NCBI GenBank assembly: GCA_001599815.1
Contig: BCIA01000007.1
Span: forward strand, 310,001 to 374,000
Reading direction: 5' to 3'
DNA length: 64,000 bases
Source of the DNA: Furcasterigmium furcatum
Taxonomy: Eukaryota > Ascomycota > Sordariomycetes > Glomerellales > Plectosphaerellaceae
Numbering within the stretch: the stretch's first letter is position 1; every line of letters starts with the position of its first letter. The notes under the pieces were generated by a model. That model ran no database searches, was not told the DNA's origin, and saw nothing but the letters and a program-made list of their open reading frames with translations. The translations under genes were made by a program, and so were the position numbers. Of this stretch, positions 1-10,970 are shown one piece after another.

Positions 1-347
1 TGTCCGCTTCTTTCATTCCGCCCACTTCGCATCTACACGCTCTCGCTGGGCAATCATCTGGACGGTAAATGTGTCTAACATGCTCCATGTAGATTTTCAA
101 GGCCGACGATCAATTAGCACTTCGGCCCTTCAACATGGTTAAGGACCAGCACCGGTGCCTGAACACGAACTCGCAGTAGCATCATCTCCTGATCTGTTGT
201 TTGGAGTTTGAGCCACAGTCAACCAACTGGATTTATCAACGAGGAGGTTTTGAAGCTATGTAACATTCGAACAGGAAGACTGCCCAGAACGAAAGCTTCT
301 CCACGGAAGGCCGAGTTGCGGTCGAGAAATTCAACCTGTGGCGGGCT
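1..347. other. Gene-free left edge
   Basis: No coding exon, RNA gene or repeat is recognised. The stretch lies downstream of the stop codon of the minus-strand amino acid permease and probably holds its 3' untranslated region. A neighbouring gene may begin beyond the window edge. Confidence 0.5.
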
Positions 348-2259
348 TCATCTGGCCGGGCTTGGTGCTCGCTCGTTAATCGTCGTATAAGGACGCCCCT
401 CGGACGACTCCAGCTCTGCCGCTGTTGGGCCTGCATAGTGTTCTTTCCCGCCCAGGCCAGGGCCAGAGTCTCCTCCCTTTTCGCCCAGGTCGCCAGGATC
501 AGACTGATTCCCACAGCTCTCGGCCTCGTAGTACCCGGTTGTGAGGTCCATCTCGGCGGGCTTCACGTGCCTGGCCCCCTTCCAGAAGCGCCACAGGAAA
601 AAGTTGAACGTAAAGATCACGACGGATATGTACTTGAGGACGAAGATGACGGGCTTGAAGGTGGGAATGAACGAGTCGTAACCTGTGAATGTGTCAGCGG
701 AGGTCAGCCGCAGGGAGCAGGCCATCGATTTCCAGCCCTCTGCGACGCGGACTCACCGGCGAAGATCAGGACCAGCATGCTAACAAGCAGCGAGTACATT
801 GCCCCGTAGGGCTGAAGGTAGCCGAGTAGGGCAGCCTCGTCTTGAGGTCGAATCCTTGGGCCTTCAGACCGCGGCGGAAGTTGAAGTAGGAGATGAGGAT
901 GGAGATCCAGTTCAGCATCGCGAACAACGTGGCCAGGGCGACGAGGTAGTTGAACACGGTGGCGGAGGAGCCCGTGGCGTTCATGAAGCCCAGGAAGATG
1001 CCGGAAGAGGCCGCAATCACGGCGTATATCGGCACGCCGTTCCTCAGAGTCCGTGCGAACAGGGCGGGCGCCTGACCGTCCTTTGCGAGACCGTAGATTG
1101 AGCGAGAGGCACAGTAGATGTCAGTGCACGCTGCGCTGAGAACAAAGACCAGCAGGCTGGCGTTGACGATGTCAGGGAGGACTTTGATGCCGGCAAGCTT
1201 GACAGCCACGACGAAGGGCGACGCGGCAGCTGAGGTCCTCTCCCTGGTGGTGCCGATGAGCTCGCTGCTGTTGTACGGCACTGCCATGCCGAGGGCCCAT
1301 GCGCCTCCGATGTAGAAGCAGCTGATCCGCCAGAAGGTCTGCTTGATGGCGTGAGGGATGGTCTTCCTCGGGTTGCTGGCCTCACCGAACGTCATGGCGA
1401 CGACCTCGGTGCCCAGGAATGCGAAGGCAGCCTGGTACATACAAGCCCACCAGCCCAGGAAGCGGCCGATGGTGCCTGGGAGCAGGAACTCGCCTAAGGC
1501 GCCCGGCTCGTTCCAGTACCTGAACCCGATGACCTCTCCGCTCGGGGAGCCGCCTGCCGATATGATGAAGCAGCACAGGATTAGCCCTACGACAACTATC
1601 ACTTTGACGACGCTGAGATAGAACTCAGCTTCGCCGAAGACGTTCACGTGGCAGATCTGCAAGAAGGGGACCGTCAGCTACAGCAAATGCCGAGAGGGAG
1701 AGGGCTTCTGCACACGTTGATGATAAAGATTGCAGCCCCGAGGGTGGCGATCCAGATCGCCACGTTCAGGTCTGGTCGCCAGAACTGGATGATCAGGCCA
1801 GCTGCGGTCAGGTTGACGGGGGTCGCGATGAAGTACTTGAAGAAGTAGTTCCATCCGGTTGCGAAGCTGCATGTGGCAGTGTCAGTGACGGTCCTGGAAG
1901 ATCCTTTCTCGCAGGGGCTGGGTGACTTACCCAAGGGCAGGGTGCATGTATCGGCTTGCGTATCCAGAGAAGCCCTTGTCCATTGGGATATACGTCGCCA
2001 TCTCTCCGAGGGCAGTCATGACGAAGAAGACACAGATGCCGACCAGTATGTACGCAATGAGCAGGCTGCCCGGCCCGCCGCGAATCAGCCCGGTACCAGA
2101 ACCAATGATCAGGCCCGTCCCCATGGCGCACGCAATGGCAAACATGGAGACCTGACGCCTCTTCAGGACCCTCTTCAGCTGCTGGTTCGCAGGGCCTGGT
2201 GGAGAGGCGCCATTGTCTCCGGTCGCCGAGGACGAACGGAGTCCCTGAAAAATTGCCAT
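348..2259 (-). CDS. Dicarboxylic/general amino acid permease (DIP5-like), carrying a 1-nt frameshift
   Basis: Plasma-membrane amino acid:proton symporter of the fungal YAT family. Exons on the minus strand are 2259-1931, 1866-1716, 1656-757 and 682-348, with introns of 64, 59 and 74 bp; the second donor is the unusual GTGTGC. The N-terminal part shows the family signature of the first helices (GTGLIIGSG, then ALGEMATYIP) and FATGWNYFFKY. The reading frame breaks near 823-825: upstream the frame reads ...DLKTRLPY, and the natural continuation GYLQPYGAMYSLLV lies one frame over. With one base restored the exons total 1716 bp, giving about 571 residues, the normal family size. The protein as written stops early, losing the last transmembrane part. 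Either a real deletion or an assembly error explains this. It is divergent from an aspartate aminotransferase, consistent with acidic amino acid uptake and use; the substrate is inferred from family resemblance. Confidence 0.85.
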
Positions 2260-2909
2260 GCTGCAGACCGTCGGTTGTGGTGGTGTCGATTCAAGCAGGG
2301 AGAGTGGTCGGAGTATGATGAGATGAGAGTCCAGCGTCTTTCTCTCCTTGAGTAGATGGCGTGGAGATTCATCCAGCTCACATCATGGCGAGGCAGGCAT
2401 AATATACTTGCAGCGGCAGGAGATGGAATGCCTGAGACTCTTGCACTGCTTGTTCGTTATCTCAGTTGGATTATTGGTTGACGAGCGGCTTAACCTCAAC
2501 CCCGCGACTAAGTGACTGGCGTCTAGTCTAGGCTGTTCGGCCCCAGATATCGGTTTCGGATGTCTACTTCGGCCATCGGTTCCCCAACCCGAAGGGCGGG
2601 ACCAACGTTCGCCGGCCTTATCACTAAGGAGATACTGGGGTCTGGTGTTTGTATTTCCAACTCATACATGGAAAGCCTCTGGAGATAAGCTTCGGATACC
2701 CCAGACGATCGGGGCGGATTTCGGGAAGTGTTGCCGCTTCGGAGTGAGATGAGGTGGGCTCCCTCAAGATGCGCCGGCAGCTCTCAAGCCTTGACGGCCT
2801 GGCAAGGGACCTTAAGAGTGTCCCGTGCCAGCCGTTGGGTCATGGTGATGACATGACACTCAACCCCCTCGCTCCCCAGATCCTCCACCGTTCCTCGCGC
2901 TCTCTCATC
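2260..2909. promoter_or_regulatory. Divergent promoter with three GATA sites
   Basis: The 650-bp intergene separates the amino acid permease (minus) from the aspartate aminotransferase (plus). Three HGATAR motifs are visible: TTATCT at 2457-2462, CTTATCA at 2617-2623 (both read GATA on the minus strand) and AGATAAG at 2683-2689. Such sites bind AreA/Nit-2-type nitrogen regulators in filamentous fungi, and paired sites are usual in nitrogen-controlled genes. Control of both genes is inferred, not shown. Confidence 0.45.
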
Positions 2910-4504
2910 ATGTTCGAAAACCTCGAAGAGGGTGCCGGCGATGTTGTGCTGGCGCTCAAAGCACTGGCCGATAATGATGAGAGCCTTCTGAAACTTGATC
3001 TGGGCGCCGGTGTCTACAGAGACGAGACCGGGAACTACCACGAGTTCAGGTCGGTGTCGAAGGTAATGTAGCACCCTTGGCATCAGCGAGCGCCTCGGCC
3101 GTAATCTAGGCACTGGATTCTTGTTAACCTTTTCTCCTGACAGGCTAAGACGATCCTTGAAGCACGGAGACTTGGACACGACGTAGGTCCTTCTAGGCTG
3201 CATCAGGTGGGCAGCGAGAGTTAATCGTCTGCGTCCTTCCAGTACGGAACCCCGACCGGCGCTCCAGAGTATACCCAGCTCGCAGCGGAACTCATGTTTG
3301 GGAGGGATTCTCCCGTCTTGTCCAGAGTGCGCTCCTCGCACAGCTCCCCCATCAACTCGAACTATTTCTCACCAGGGAGACGCACAGATATGCTCGGCAC
3401 AGACAATCTCTGGCTCGGGGGCAGTCCACCTGGGATCGCTACTCATGTCCCGCGTCGCCCGCTTGCACGACCGCCTGCCCAAAGTCTACTATGGCGCTCC
3501 CGGATGGAGCAACTACGAGAACGTCTTCCGGCACGCGGGGTTCCAGGTCGAGAAACTGCCGTACTACGACTTCGCGGCCCGCGACGTCTCCTTCCAGCTC
3601 TTCCTGGATGCCGTCCGGCGAACACCAGAGCACAGTATCATCATTCTCCAGGGCTGCTGCCAGAACCCTACCGCGGCCGATTTGACAAGGGCCCAGTGGA
3701 AAGACCTGGCCGACGTCATGAAGAGCCGCTCGCACTTCCCGTTCTTCGACAGCGCGTACTACGGCCTCGGTGACGGATTGGACGAGGACTCGTTCTCGTG
3801 GCGCATGTTCGTCGAAATGGGATTCGAGCTGATTGTCTGCCAGTCCTTCTCGAAAAACTTCGGCCTGTACGGAGAGCGCGTTGGCGCCTTGCACGTCGTG
3901 TGCCCCGACGAGGTCGCCGCGACCCGAGTCAAGTCCGAGCTCTTCCGCCTCATCAGGTGCGAGTACAGCACCAACCCGCTGTTCGGGGCGAGGATCGTGT
4001 CTATTATCCTAGGAGACCCCGTCCTGAGGGCCGACTGGGAGGATGAGGTGACCGAGATCCGCGCGAGGCTCAAGAGCCTGAGATCAAGCCTCGTACGTGA
4101 GCTCAAGCAGCTCCAGGTAGGTCAACGCCCTGTCCATCGGCCGCCGCCATCTCCAGACTGACGCGGCTTGCACAGACACCAGGCGACTGGGCCTTCATCA
4201 TAGGAGAGAAAGGTCTTTTCAGGTGCGTGAGGAGCCAGGCCCTTCAGGAGACCCGTATTGCTTACTCTGATCAAACAGCCTACTGCCCCTCGAGCCAGCA
4301 GAATGCAGGGACTTGACGAGATCCCACCATGTCTACCTGCTCCCGAACGGACGGATCAACGTCTCCGGCCTTGGCCCTACCACTGTTGGCAGGTTCGCGA
4401 GGCTGATCGACGCGACGGTAAGGAGCCGTAGCGGAAACCCGGCAGCTTGTCCGGCCGGTGTTCAGCAGGTGGCAAGTGGCACTGACATGGTCGTCGTAAA
4501 ATAA
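2910..4504 (+). CDS. Aspartate aminotransferase (class I, PLP-dependent)
   Basis: Transfers the amino group between aspartate and 2-oxoglutarate (giving oxaloacetate and glutamate) or a similar acidic pair. Exons are 2910-3062, 3144-3182, 3243-3326, 3388-4116, 4176-4222 and 4279-4504; together 1278 bp, 425 residues, the classic aspartate aminotransferase length. Visible signatures are the N-terminal LDLGAGVYRDETG substrate loop, QTISGSGAVHLG, and the PLP lysine in QSFSKNFGLYGERVGA. The C-terminal domain ends in a normal HHVYLLPNGRINVSGL stretch. ATG 2910 was chosen because it starts at the conserved MFENLEE; a longer frame from 2754 has no family similarity. The second donor region (3327, GTGCGC) is weak but gives the right phase. 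There is no clear N-terminal transit sequence, so a cytosolic enzyme is likelier. It sits head-to-head with the acidic amino acid permease. Confidence 0.92.
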
Positions 4505-4849
4505 ATCATCTCGGCTTTGTAGCCTAGATAGCCTGGATGTATAGAATGTTCCGTAACCTTCCGTGGAAGCACTGTGATACCCAGGTATCAGCTAGTAAAC
4601 CTGCCGGTTTCGCAATCACTAGACAGGTTTGGTCTATATTACGGCTCGCCTCGGCGTGATCGACGCCGACTTCTTGCGGATACTCAGGAACAGGCTGCTT
4701 GTTGCGTCGACACATACCGCCGTTGATGGGAAGAGTAACTTAATGACAGAACCAGTGCCTTCCCGACGTCAGGGTTAGTGAATCGCCGCACACTGCGGTG
4801 GAGGCCACTGGAACTCCTCGGTGCCGATGATACTTTGTCACCTGGGGAC
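4505..4849. other. Intergenic, nothing recognised
   Basis: Downstream region of the aminotransferase. No exon, tRNA-like sequence or tandem repeat is apparent before the decayed coding region that begins near 4850. Confidence 0.4.
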
Positions 4850-5730
4850 TCATACTAGCGCAATCTGCAACCCATCCACTACTCGAGGAGAAAAGCAGCT
4901 TCGGCTTCGGCTCATGTTGCCGACGATCTCGGAGGTGCTAGGACTGATAGGCAGTGCCGGCATCCTATGACTCGAGCAGTTCCGGGGGGGAAGATCAAGG
5001 GGTGGCGCTTGCACCTCCAGCAGACAGACGACCGTGTGGAGGACTTGCGGAGCACCCAGGGCCATCATCTGGGGCAACGTGGGGTCCGGGGGACGCTCAA
5101 AGTAGAGGGCATCATTCGGACCGACATGAAAAAGGCCTGAATGTACGAGATGATTCTTCGGATAGTCCATCCGCTTTTGGCGATCTCTGGGTATGGGGCC
5201 AGACCAGCCAAGGGAGTTGTGGCCTCAGCAATCCAACGGGGGAGAGAAGTAAGTAACATATAATAGGTAACCAGATGCACGATGTAGGCCAGGCTCTTCT
5301 ACCAGGTCCGGCTCTTAAGAGTCAATCTTATGGTCTCATCCATCCAGTTCTGGACTTCTGAAGGCAAAGACTGAAAGTCAAAGCCGACTGAGTTTGACTT
5401 CCTTGGCGTCAAAAGTGCCGACTTCTTCGATGAGCATACTCGAAATGGGCATCTCTCCGCGGTTGGGGGATGTGAGGGCTTCTGCCATCATCCAGAAATC
5501 CGGGACCGAGAGGGACATGCCCGTCGGGACTCACATCAGGAATGATGAATCTGCGATCCCGCTCGCCGTGTCATCAGTTGCTCACGGCCATGGCACAAGT
5601 CCACTTACCACGATACGATTTTCTGACGAGCACCAGAAGTCTTTCTAGCTGCCTAAACACGGGGTCTTTCATGATTCTGCCGATTTCACCTGTCCGGGCA
5701 CAAAGGAGAGAGGACGCGGATGGTTCATAA
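4850..5730 (-). pseudogene. Decayed coding region of unknown family
   Basis: The minus strand shows protein-like stretches in shifting frames that cannot be joined into one gene. An exon-like segment ending near 5608 reads EIGRIMKDPVFRQLERLL and is followed by a credible intron (GTAAGT donor, CTGATGAC branch point, GCAG acceptor, about 57 bp). Further down, near 5500-5400, DFWMMAEALTSPNRGEMP and MLIEEVGTFDAKEV lie in one frame. From about 5410 to 5070 a second frame runs through MDETIRLTLKSRTW, an in-frame TAG, then LVTYYMLLTSLPRWIAEAT and GWTIRRIISYIQAFF, a hydrophobic tail. The TAG follows a TGG and could be a mutated TGG. At least one frameshift and one stop make this a relic. I do not recognise the family. 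Confidence 0.4.
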
Positions 5731-6123
5731 CAAGTAGTACTAGTACTCGTAGGTACTTTAGCGCGCGGGGCGCGGGACGCAGTAGTCGATCACGTGGAAG
5801 GTTCCGTTCCACCTCCAAGTCGGTGCAGCCCCGACCGGCCGCCTGACACTGTGACTGATGCTATGCTCCCTGACGACTCCTGCACCTTCTATTGCCACGC
5901 AGTTCATCTGTGCCGCATGACCGATGCAGCAACCGAGATTATCGCAGAATGCGGGCTCCACCCTGGAATAATTATGGCCGGATCGCAGGACGTATCGCCG
6001 ACTGAACGGCAATTCCAGGCCGCGGTCGCAGACCACGAGAAACGGCGGAATGCCCCGTCAAGAACGGGCGTTGCGTGAGCGAACACCCTCCCCTGCTCTG
6101 CCGTGGTTGCCGCCTACTAACTC
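5731..6123. other. Upstream region of Zn2Cys6 gene, nothing recognised
   Basis: Short open frames exist on both strands but none resembles a protein domain. The stretch presumably holds the promoter of the regulator that starts at 6124. Confidence 0.35.
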
Positions 6124-8791
6124 ATGTCAAGCTGTTTCTCCTGCCGCTCGAAGAAGGTGAAATGTTCGGGTCAGCAGCCTTGCAATTATTGCGGGAAGAG
6201 GGGACTGGATTGCGCTTTTCCGGCGACGCAAAAGCGAAAGTTATTCCCGGTCAGGTAAGCCTCGCTCGCTCACTCACTCACTCACTCCGCGTTCCCGCAA
6301 GGCGCTCAAGCGATGGCACAGTGACATCCGGAGCCTTGAGGACCGTTTAGCCTACTATCAAGGCAGTCTATCGGCCACGAGCGGCCAGAGTAAGGATGGC
6401 GCGTTGGCCCCGGATGCCTCGCTGAAGGAAGCTGACATGATGAGCCCCCTAGCTGAAGAACAAGAGCCTGCGGCTAGAAGGGCCCGACGACGTGGCTCAT
6501 TTGACTTCATAGCGGAGGACGTTGGCCATGAGGCAGCTTCCTCTGCGTCTGCCTCAGCCCACTCTAGGGGTTTCCGACGACGAGAGAGCAGTAAGATACG
6601 CCTAAGACATCGCTACACCGTCGACGATGCACGGCCCTTGAGCTGAGCCTGACCATCACTAGGCAACGCAGTCCCAGGAATCCCCGCGAATCAAGCATTG
6701 AGCTCAACCCGCCACTTCGGTCTCGAAGTCGGCAAGCTTGTCGTGGGTCCGGACACCCGCGAAGCCCCGACTATCCCACAAATCGACGTCTCGGATATCA
6801 GCTCGGCCTGTTCTCCGAATGGGGTCCCTCAGTCTGTCACTGAGTTTCTACCATCCGAGGTCGACGCGAGGCGCTTTGCTGAGGCCGTCTCGTACAATCT
6901 AGGGCAGTCCCAACATTTCATCGACCCCCGCCTGTTTTCAGATGCGCTCGACCGCGTCTACCAAAACCCTTCGTCAGCCGCGGAGACGCTACCCGTCGAC
7001 TTTCTTGAGCTGCTCTTCGTTCTTGCAGTGGGAAACCAGATTTCAGGCGACGGACATCACCCTGAGGAAAGCATTCCGGGAGAAAGGCTGTTCAAAATCG
7101 CCCTCTCCCGCCTGCCGACATTCTCTGAGCTGACAAAGATCGGCATACCGGTCGTTAACATGCTGGCTTTGGCTGCCGTGTACTTCCAGAATGTGGACAT
7201 GACCGAGGATGCATATTTCTATGTTTGTCTCCCACCGCCCGTCCCACACGTTGAGGTCTCTGGCCAACGACTGATCAAACCTCAACAGTCTAGCACGGCC
7301 CTGCGCATAGCTATCGTCAATCGCATGCATCGGAAGGACATCGCCGCGGGCATGCTGAGATCCAAGCGAGTACATTTGAACAGGCTCTGGTGGACGGTTT
7401 ACATGCAGGAAAGGTACGGTCTTCTCAGGCTTCGGCCGCAAGATATCTATGGCATGTGGCTCATTTATTGTGACAACACGTCAGGCGCCTCGCCGCGGCT
7501 ACGGGCAATCCAATTTCCATCCAGGACGATGATATCGATCAAGAACCCCCGCTCAATGGGCCAGGATTTGTTTCGGCAGAGGCAATGACCATCAACCTCG
7601 AAGTAGCAAGAATAACAGGAAACAGTCTATCAGGTACGTGGGACTTCCCGGGAGCTTTCAAGTTGTTCATGCCTGACGCATCAATGAAGAACTCTACGTG
7701 AGAGGTTCCAACGCTGAAGAAGTCCCGATCGACAACGTTCGCCGCATGATCAGGTCGTTGTACGAGTTGGCATGCAGTATTCCGGAACAGCTGCACATAT
7801 CGTTCGCAAAGACACCCCTCCAAGTGTCTAGAACAGGTGCATCTATCTACCTTCTGCTGTATCAGGTTATTCACGGGCCCCCAGCCCTGCTGAGTCCCCT
7901 TCTGAAAGCTAACAGCAGTTAGGCCATGATGTTTGCCATCCGACCGATTCTTCTATATCTTGCGAAGACACTCATCAACAGTGGCGAGTCTGCGCAATTA
8001 GCCGCCAGATCAAGCCTGCACAAACTAGCCGGGACTTGCATTGAAGCTGCTCGACGCAGCCTGCTGGTCCTAGAAGCCCTCGACAGGCAGAAGATGTTGA
8101 GTATGCTGTGGATGGACTACCCCGAATGTCGGCCGAGAAACTGACACATGCCGGCGCAGGGGTCTTCCCGTTCGGTGACCTAGACACCCTTTTCTCGAGC
8201 ACGTTCGTAATGATCATAGCTCGCATTATCAATCTCGACCCGGGGAATACCGCAGCACAGACGATTGCAAGGTCGTGCACCATCCTCGAATACATGGAGC
8301 GAAACGGCAACAGAGCTGCCGGGCAGCGTCGACGTGATATTGTCCGAATTACCGAGCTGTTGTCGGTTATCCTTCCTACCACCCCGGACGCCGCCCGGGC
8401 GAACCCTTCCCGGTCAGATGAGGAACATGATCTCACGATACCTGAGCATGCCGGCGCAGAACCGCGCGAAGGAGACATGTACCGTCAGCAGACATCGTCG
8501 TCCTACGACTCCGGAGCGAAAGACGACGCACCACCCGCCGACCTCCCGAGCGGCCAGCCTCTAGGAGACACCCAACCGCTCATCCCCGAGACGGGGGTCG
8601 GAGGTTTCGATCCCTTGACGGAAACCAACGAGATTCTGCAGAATGAAGAGCTGAATTGCGACCCGGCTCTGACCGCCATGTTCACCGACCAGGACGCAAG
8701 GCTCGCTGGCAGCGACATGCTAGACTGGGGCGACTTGGAACTTTATCTCTCGCAGGCTCAGTATCCTAGTTATCCGGAAACAAGGCAATAA
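6124..8791 (+). CDS. Zn2Cys6 transcription factor with fungal-specific TF domain
   Basis: Nuclear regulator. Exons are 6124-6249, 6302-6590, 6663-7222, 7289-7413, 7485-7633, 7690-7865, 7923-8100 and 8160-8791; 2235 bp, 744 residues. The protein begins almost directly with the zinc cluster (CFSCRSKKVKC, then CNYC and LDC), after only three residues. A short coiled segment KRWHSDIRSLEDRLAYYQG follows, as is usual for dimerising zinc-cluster proteins. The middle homology region carries ALRIAIVNRMHRK and LNRLWWTVYMQER, typical of the Fungal_trans domain. The tail is acidic and rich in D/E/P, plausible as an activation domain. Oddity: the first intron keeps frame only with a GTCAGG donor at 6250, although a stronger GTAAGC lies five bases on; using the latter would break the frame. 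Target genes are unknown; the neighbour downstream is a class II aldolase-like gene on the other strand. Confidence 0.85.
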
Positions 8792-9115
8792 GATACCGCA
8801 TCCATGGATGCGTTTACAAGCCCCCGGGACGCGCGCACGATTTCCATGACCACCAAAGAACCACTGCAGAAAGTTTAAGCTGAAAGCCGCGCATACAACA
8901 GCTATCGTGAAGGACCCCATGACCCATGTGGTCAGCCTCCCGCATATATCAGCAACCTATCACGACCTTCGTCTTCGTGCCAACCGCGCTCATAGTCAGG
9001 ACTGAACCGACTTGCATGCTTTCATTTTTTGTGCCTGGTGATGACATTGTGTACTTGATTTGAAGAGCTCCCGGTGCGGGGCTGCATAGTACAAGTCCTA
9101 CGACGTTCGACTGAA
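8792..9115. other. Convergent intergene
   Basis: A 324-bp stretch between the 3' ends of the regulator (plus) and the aldolase-like gene (minus). It should hold both 3' untranslated regions. No further feature is seen. Confidence 0.5.
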
Positions 9116-9949
9116 CTACAATGACAACGGGATGATGGGCCGTGTCTGGCGGAACCAATACTCAAACGTGGCGTTCACGATCCTGTCCTGGCGCAGATAC
9201 GTCCCAGCCTCTGCCGCCAGCTCACCATCAACCGGCTGCAGGGGGCCGAAGGACGCGGCCCTGACCTGGATGCGTGCCGCCCGCTCGAGGTAGACGCAAA
9301 GATAAGCGGCCTCCTGCACCGACTTCCCCCCAGTCAACATGCCATGGTGAGCTAGGAGGATCGAGCTTTTCTTGCCCAGTGCCTCCGTGATGATGACGCC
9401 CTCCTGGTCCGCGATGGGCACGCCGGGCCAGTCCCCGAGATAGCCAATGTCGCCATAGAAAGGTGTCATGTCCATCTGAGCCACGACGAGAGGCTGCCGG
9501 GCAGCCACGAGGGACTGGACCCACGGAGAGTGGACGTGGATGATGCTCTCGAGGTCGGGGCGGGCGGCGTAGACCCAGAGATGGAAGCGGGTGGCGGGGT
9601 TCGGCATGCCCGTACCGGTGATGGTGTTGAGGTCACCGTCGACCTCGATGAAGTCCTTCGGCGTCGCCTCATCCCAGCCCAGACCGAATCGGAGAGTCCA
9701 GTAGTACCCGTCGCCACGTTCAGAGCGGGCGGTGATCTGGCCTGCGAGCCCGGCGTCTTCTTGCTTTGCGGCAATCACCCGGCAGGCGCAAGCGAGCGTC
9801 TCCTGAAGAGTCCGTTTGGGGGGTTGAAGGTGCTGCTGCATCTCCTGAGTCGCACGTTTGTCGAAGTAGTCCTTGGACCGAAGAGGCTCATCGTTGAGCT
9901 TTGGCGCGGCCACCGGCGCAGGCGTTGATGTCTCGGCGGATGGTGCCAT
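9116..9949 (-). CDS. Class II aldolase/adducin-domain protein
   Basis: Single-exon gene of 277 residues, normal for fungal members of this family. Class II aldolases use a divalent metal held by histidines; here the first pair appears as HVHSPW and a further HH in LLAHHGMLTGG, both at the positions expected for the metal site. The core also shows ITARSERGDGYYW and FHLWVYAARPD. The first 30 residues are proline/alanine-rich and poorly conserved in type. Fungal relatives are annotated only by domain, and the substrate (a phosphorylated or free keto-sugar, or none if adducin-like) cannot be read from sequence. It may be controlled by the zinc-cluster protein encoded convergently at 6124-8791, but nothing in the sequence proves it. 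The start ATG is in a CCATGG context. Confidence 0.85.
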   Translation of the reverse strand: MAPSAETSTPAPVAAPKLNDEPLRSKDYFDKRATQEMQQHLQPPKRTLQETLACACRVIAAKQEDAGLAGQITARSERGDGYYWTLRFGLGWDEATPKDFIEVDGDLNTITGTGMPNPATRFHLWVYAARPDLESIIHVHSPWVQSLVAARQPLVVAQMDMTPFYGDIGYLGDWPGVPIADQEGVIITEALGKKSSILLAHHGMLTGGKSVQEAAYLCVYLERAARIQVRAASFGPLQPVDGELAAEAGTYLRQDRIVNATFEYWFRQTRPIIPLSL

Positions 9950-10970
9950 GGTGATGCTGATCTTTGGAGTTGCAATGATCTTGTCAGCTTCGCAGCCTTG
10001 TAGTCTTCGAGCCCTCTGGTCCCATTTTCCTGCTTCTTATACCCTGAGCTCGTTACTTTGATGCGTGTGCCATCGACCTCGGCTGACTTGACGACACTGC
10101 CATACCCTGCCCCGGGCCACCGGGCCCGATCGCTGGACCGTGGCTCTGCGGGCACGAAACGGATTCCATGACTATTGGACGTAGATTGCGGCACGAAATT
10201 GGGAATGCTGGTCCTGGGTTATCTTTCGGCTTTCTGAGGAGTACTCGAGTTGTTCCACGCGTGTCCCGCGATGCGACGGACATCACAACGGACATCACAA
10301 CGGACATCACATCCCGGCGCGGCAACCATGGCGGGGCAACGGACTCGTTGCCGACTGGCTGCAATGAGATCCGCGTAGGATCGGCCAATGAGAGATCTAT
10401 CCGTTCACGGACCGCTTTCCAATTGGCTCGCCGCTTACAAGTCAGTCCAGGCATCTCCGGACAGTGAGTCGGAGGGACTCTCGGCCCCTGGGGAATCAAG
10501 GGGCACTTCCCCGACAGCTTGCACAGGACTTGGCCTGAAGCAGATAACAAGTACTACTACATACCAGGGCCAAGGATGGTCGGGAGCCCAACGAAGGCGT
10601 TGCTGTTACGAAGCACGTCGTCATCCATGGATACTTGCTTGGGCTAGCCTGGGGGTTCGGCCCCGAATCAGCCAAGACGCTTACGGCTGTGGAATCCGGC
10701 TTCTTATCATCCAGTGGACTTCAACGGACTGCGCTATCATTCGCGGTCATGAAATCTCACTATCAACCTCGGGATAGCATCCATAACATACAAACAAGAT
10801 TGCACGGGAGAGGCGAGCCTGGATAAAGACGCACAGAGTTCCGCCTCGGAGGACTGGGAGTCAAACTTCTGATCATCGCCGTCTCATTCAGCGGTATCAT
10901 TCGCGCCCTCACAAAGCTCCCACTCCTCTTACTTTTACTCTCGAGTGAGCTCCGAACCCACGCCATCAAC
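9950..10970. promoter_or_regulatory. Divergent upstream region of aldolase-like and MFS genes
   Basis: One kilobase between two divergent genes with no exon seen. It contains three perfect tandem copies of the 12-mer ACGGACATCACA at 10276-10311. A pyrimidine-rich tract (CACTCCTCTTACTTTTACTC) just before the MFS start is typical of a fungal core promoter. Confidence 0.4.
10276..10311. repeat. Three perfect copies of a 12-bp unit
   Basis: ACGGACATCACA is repeated exactly three times head to tail. Each copy carries a CGG triplet, the half-site recognised by zinc-cluster regulators, at 12-bp spacing. It could be a regulator array or just replication slippage. Confidence 0.8.
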
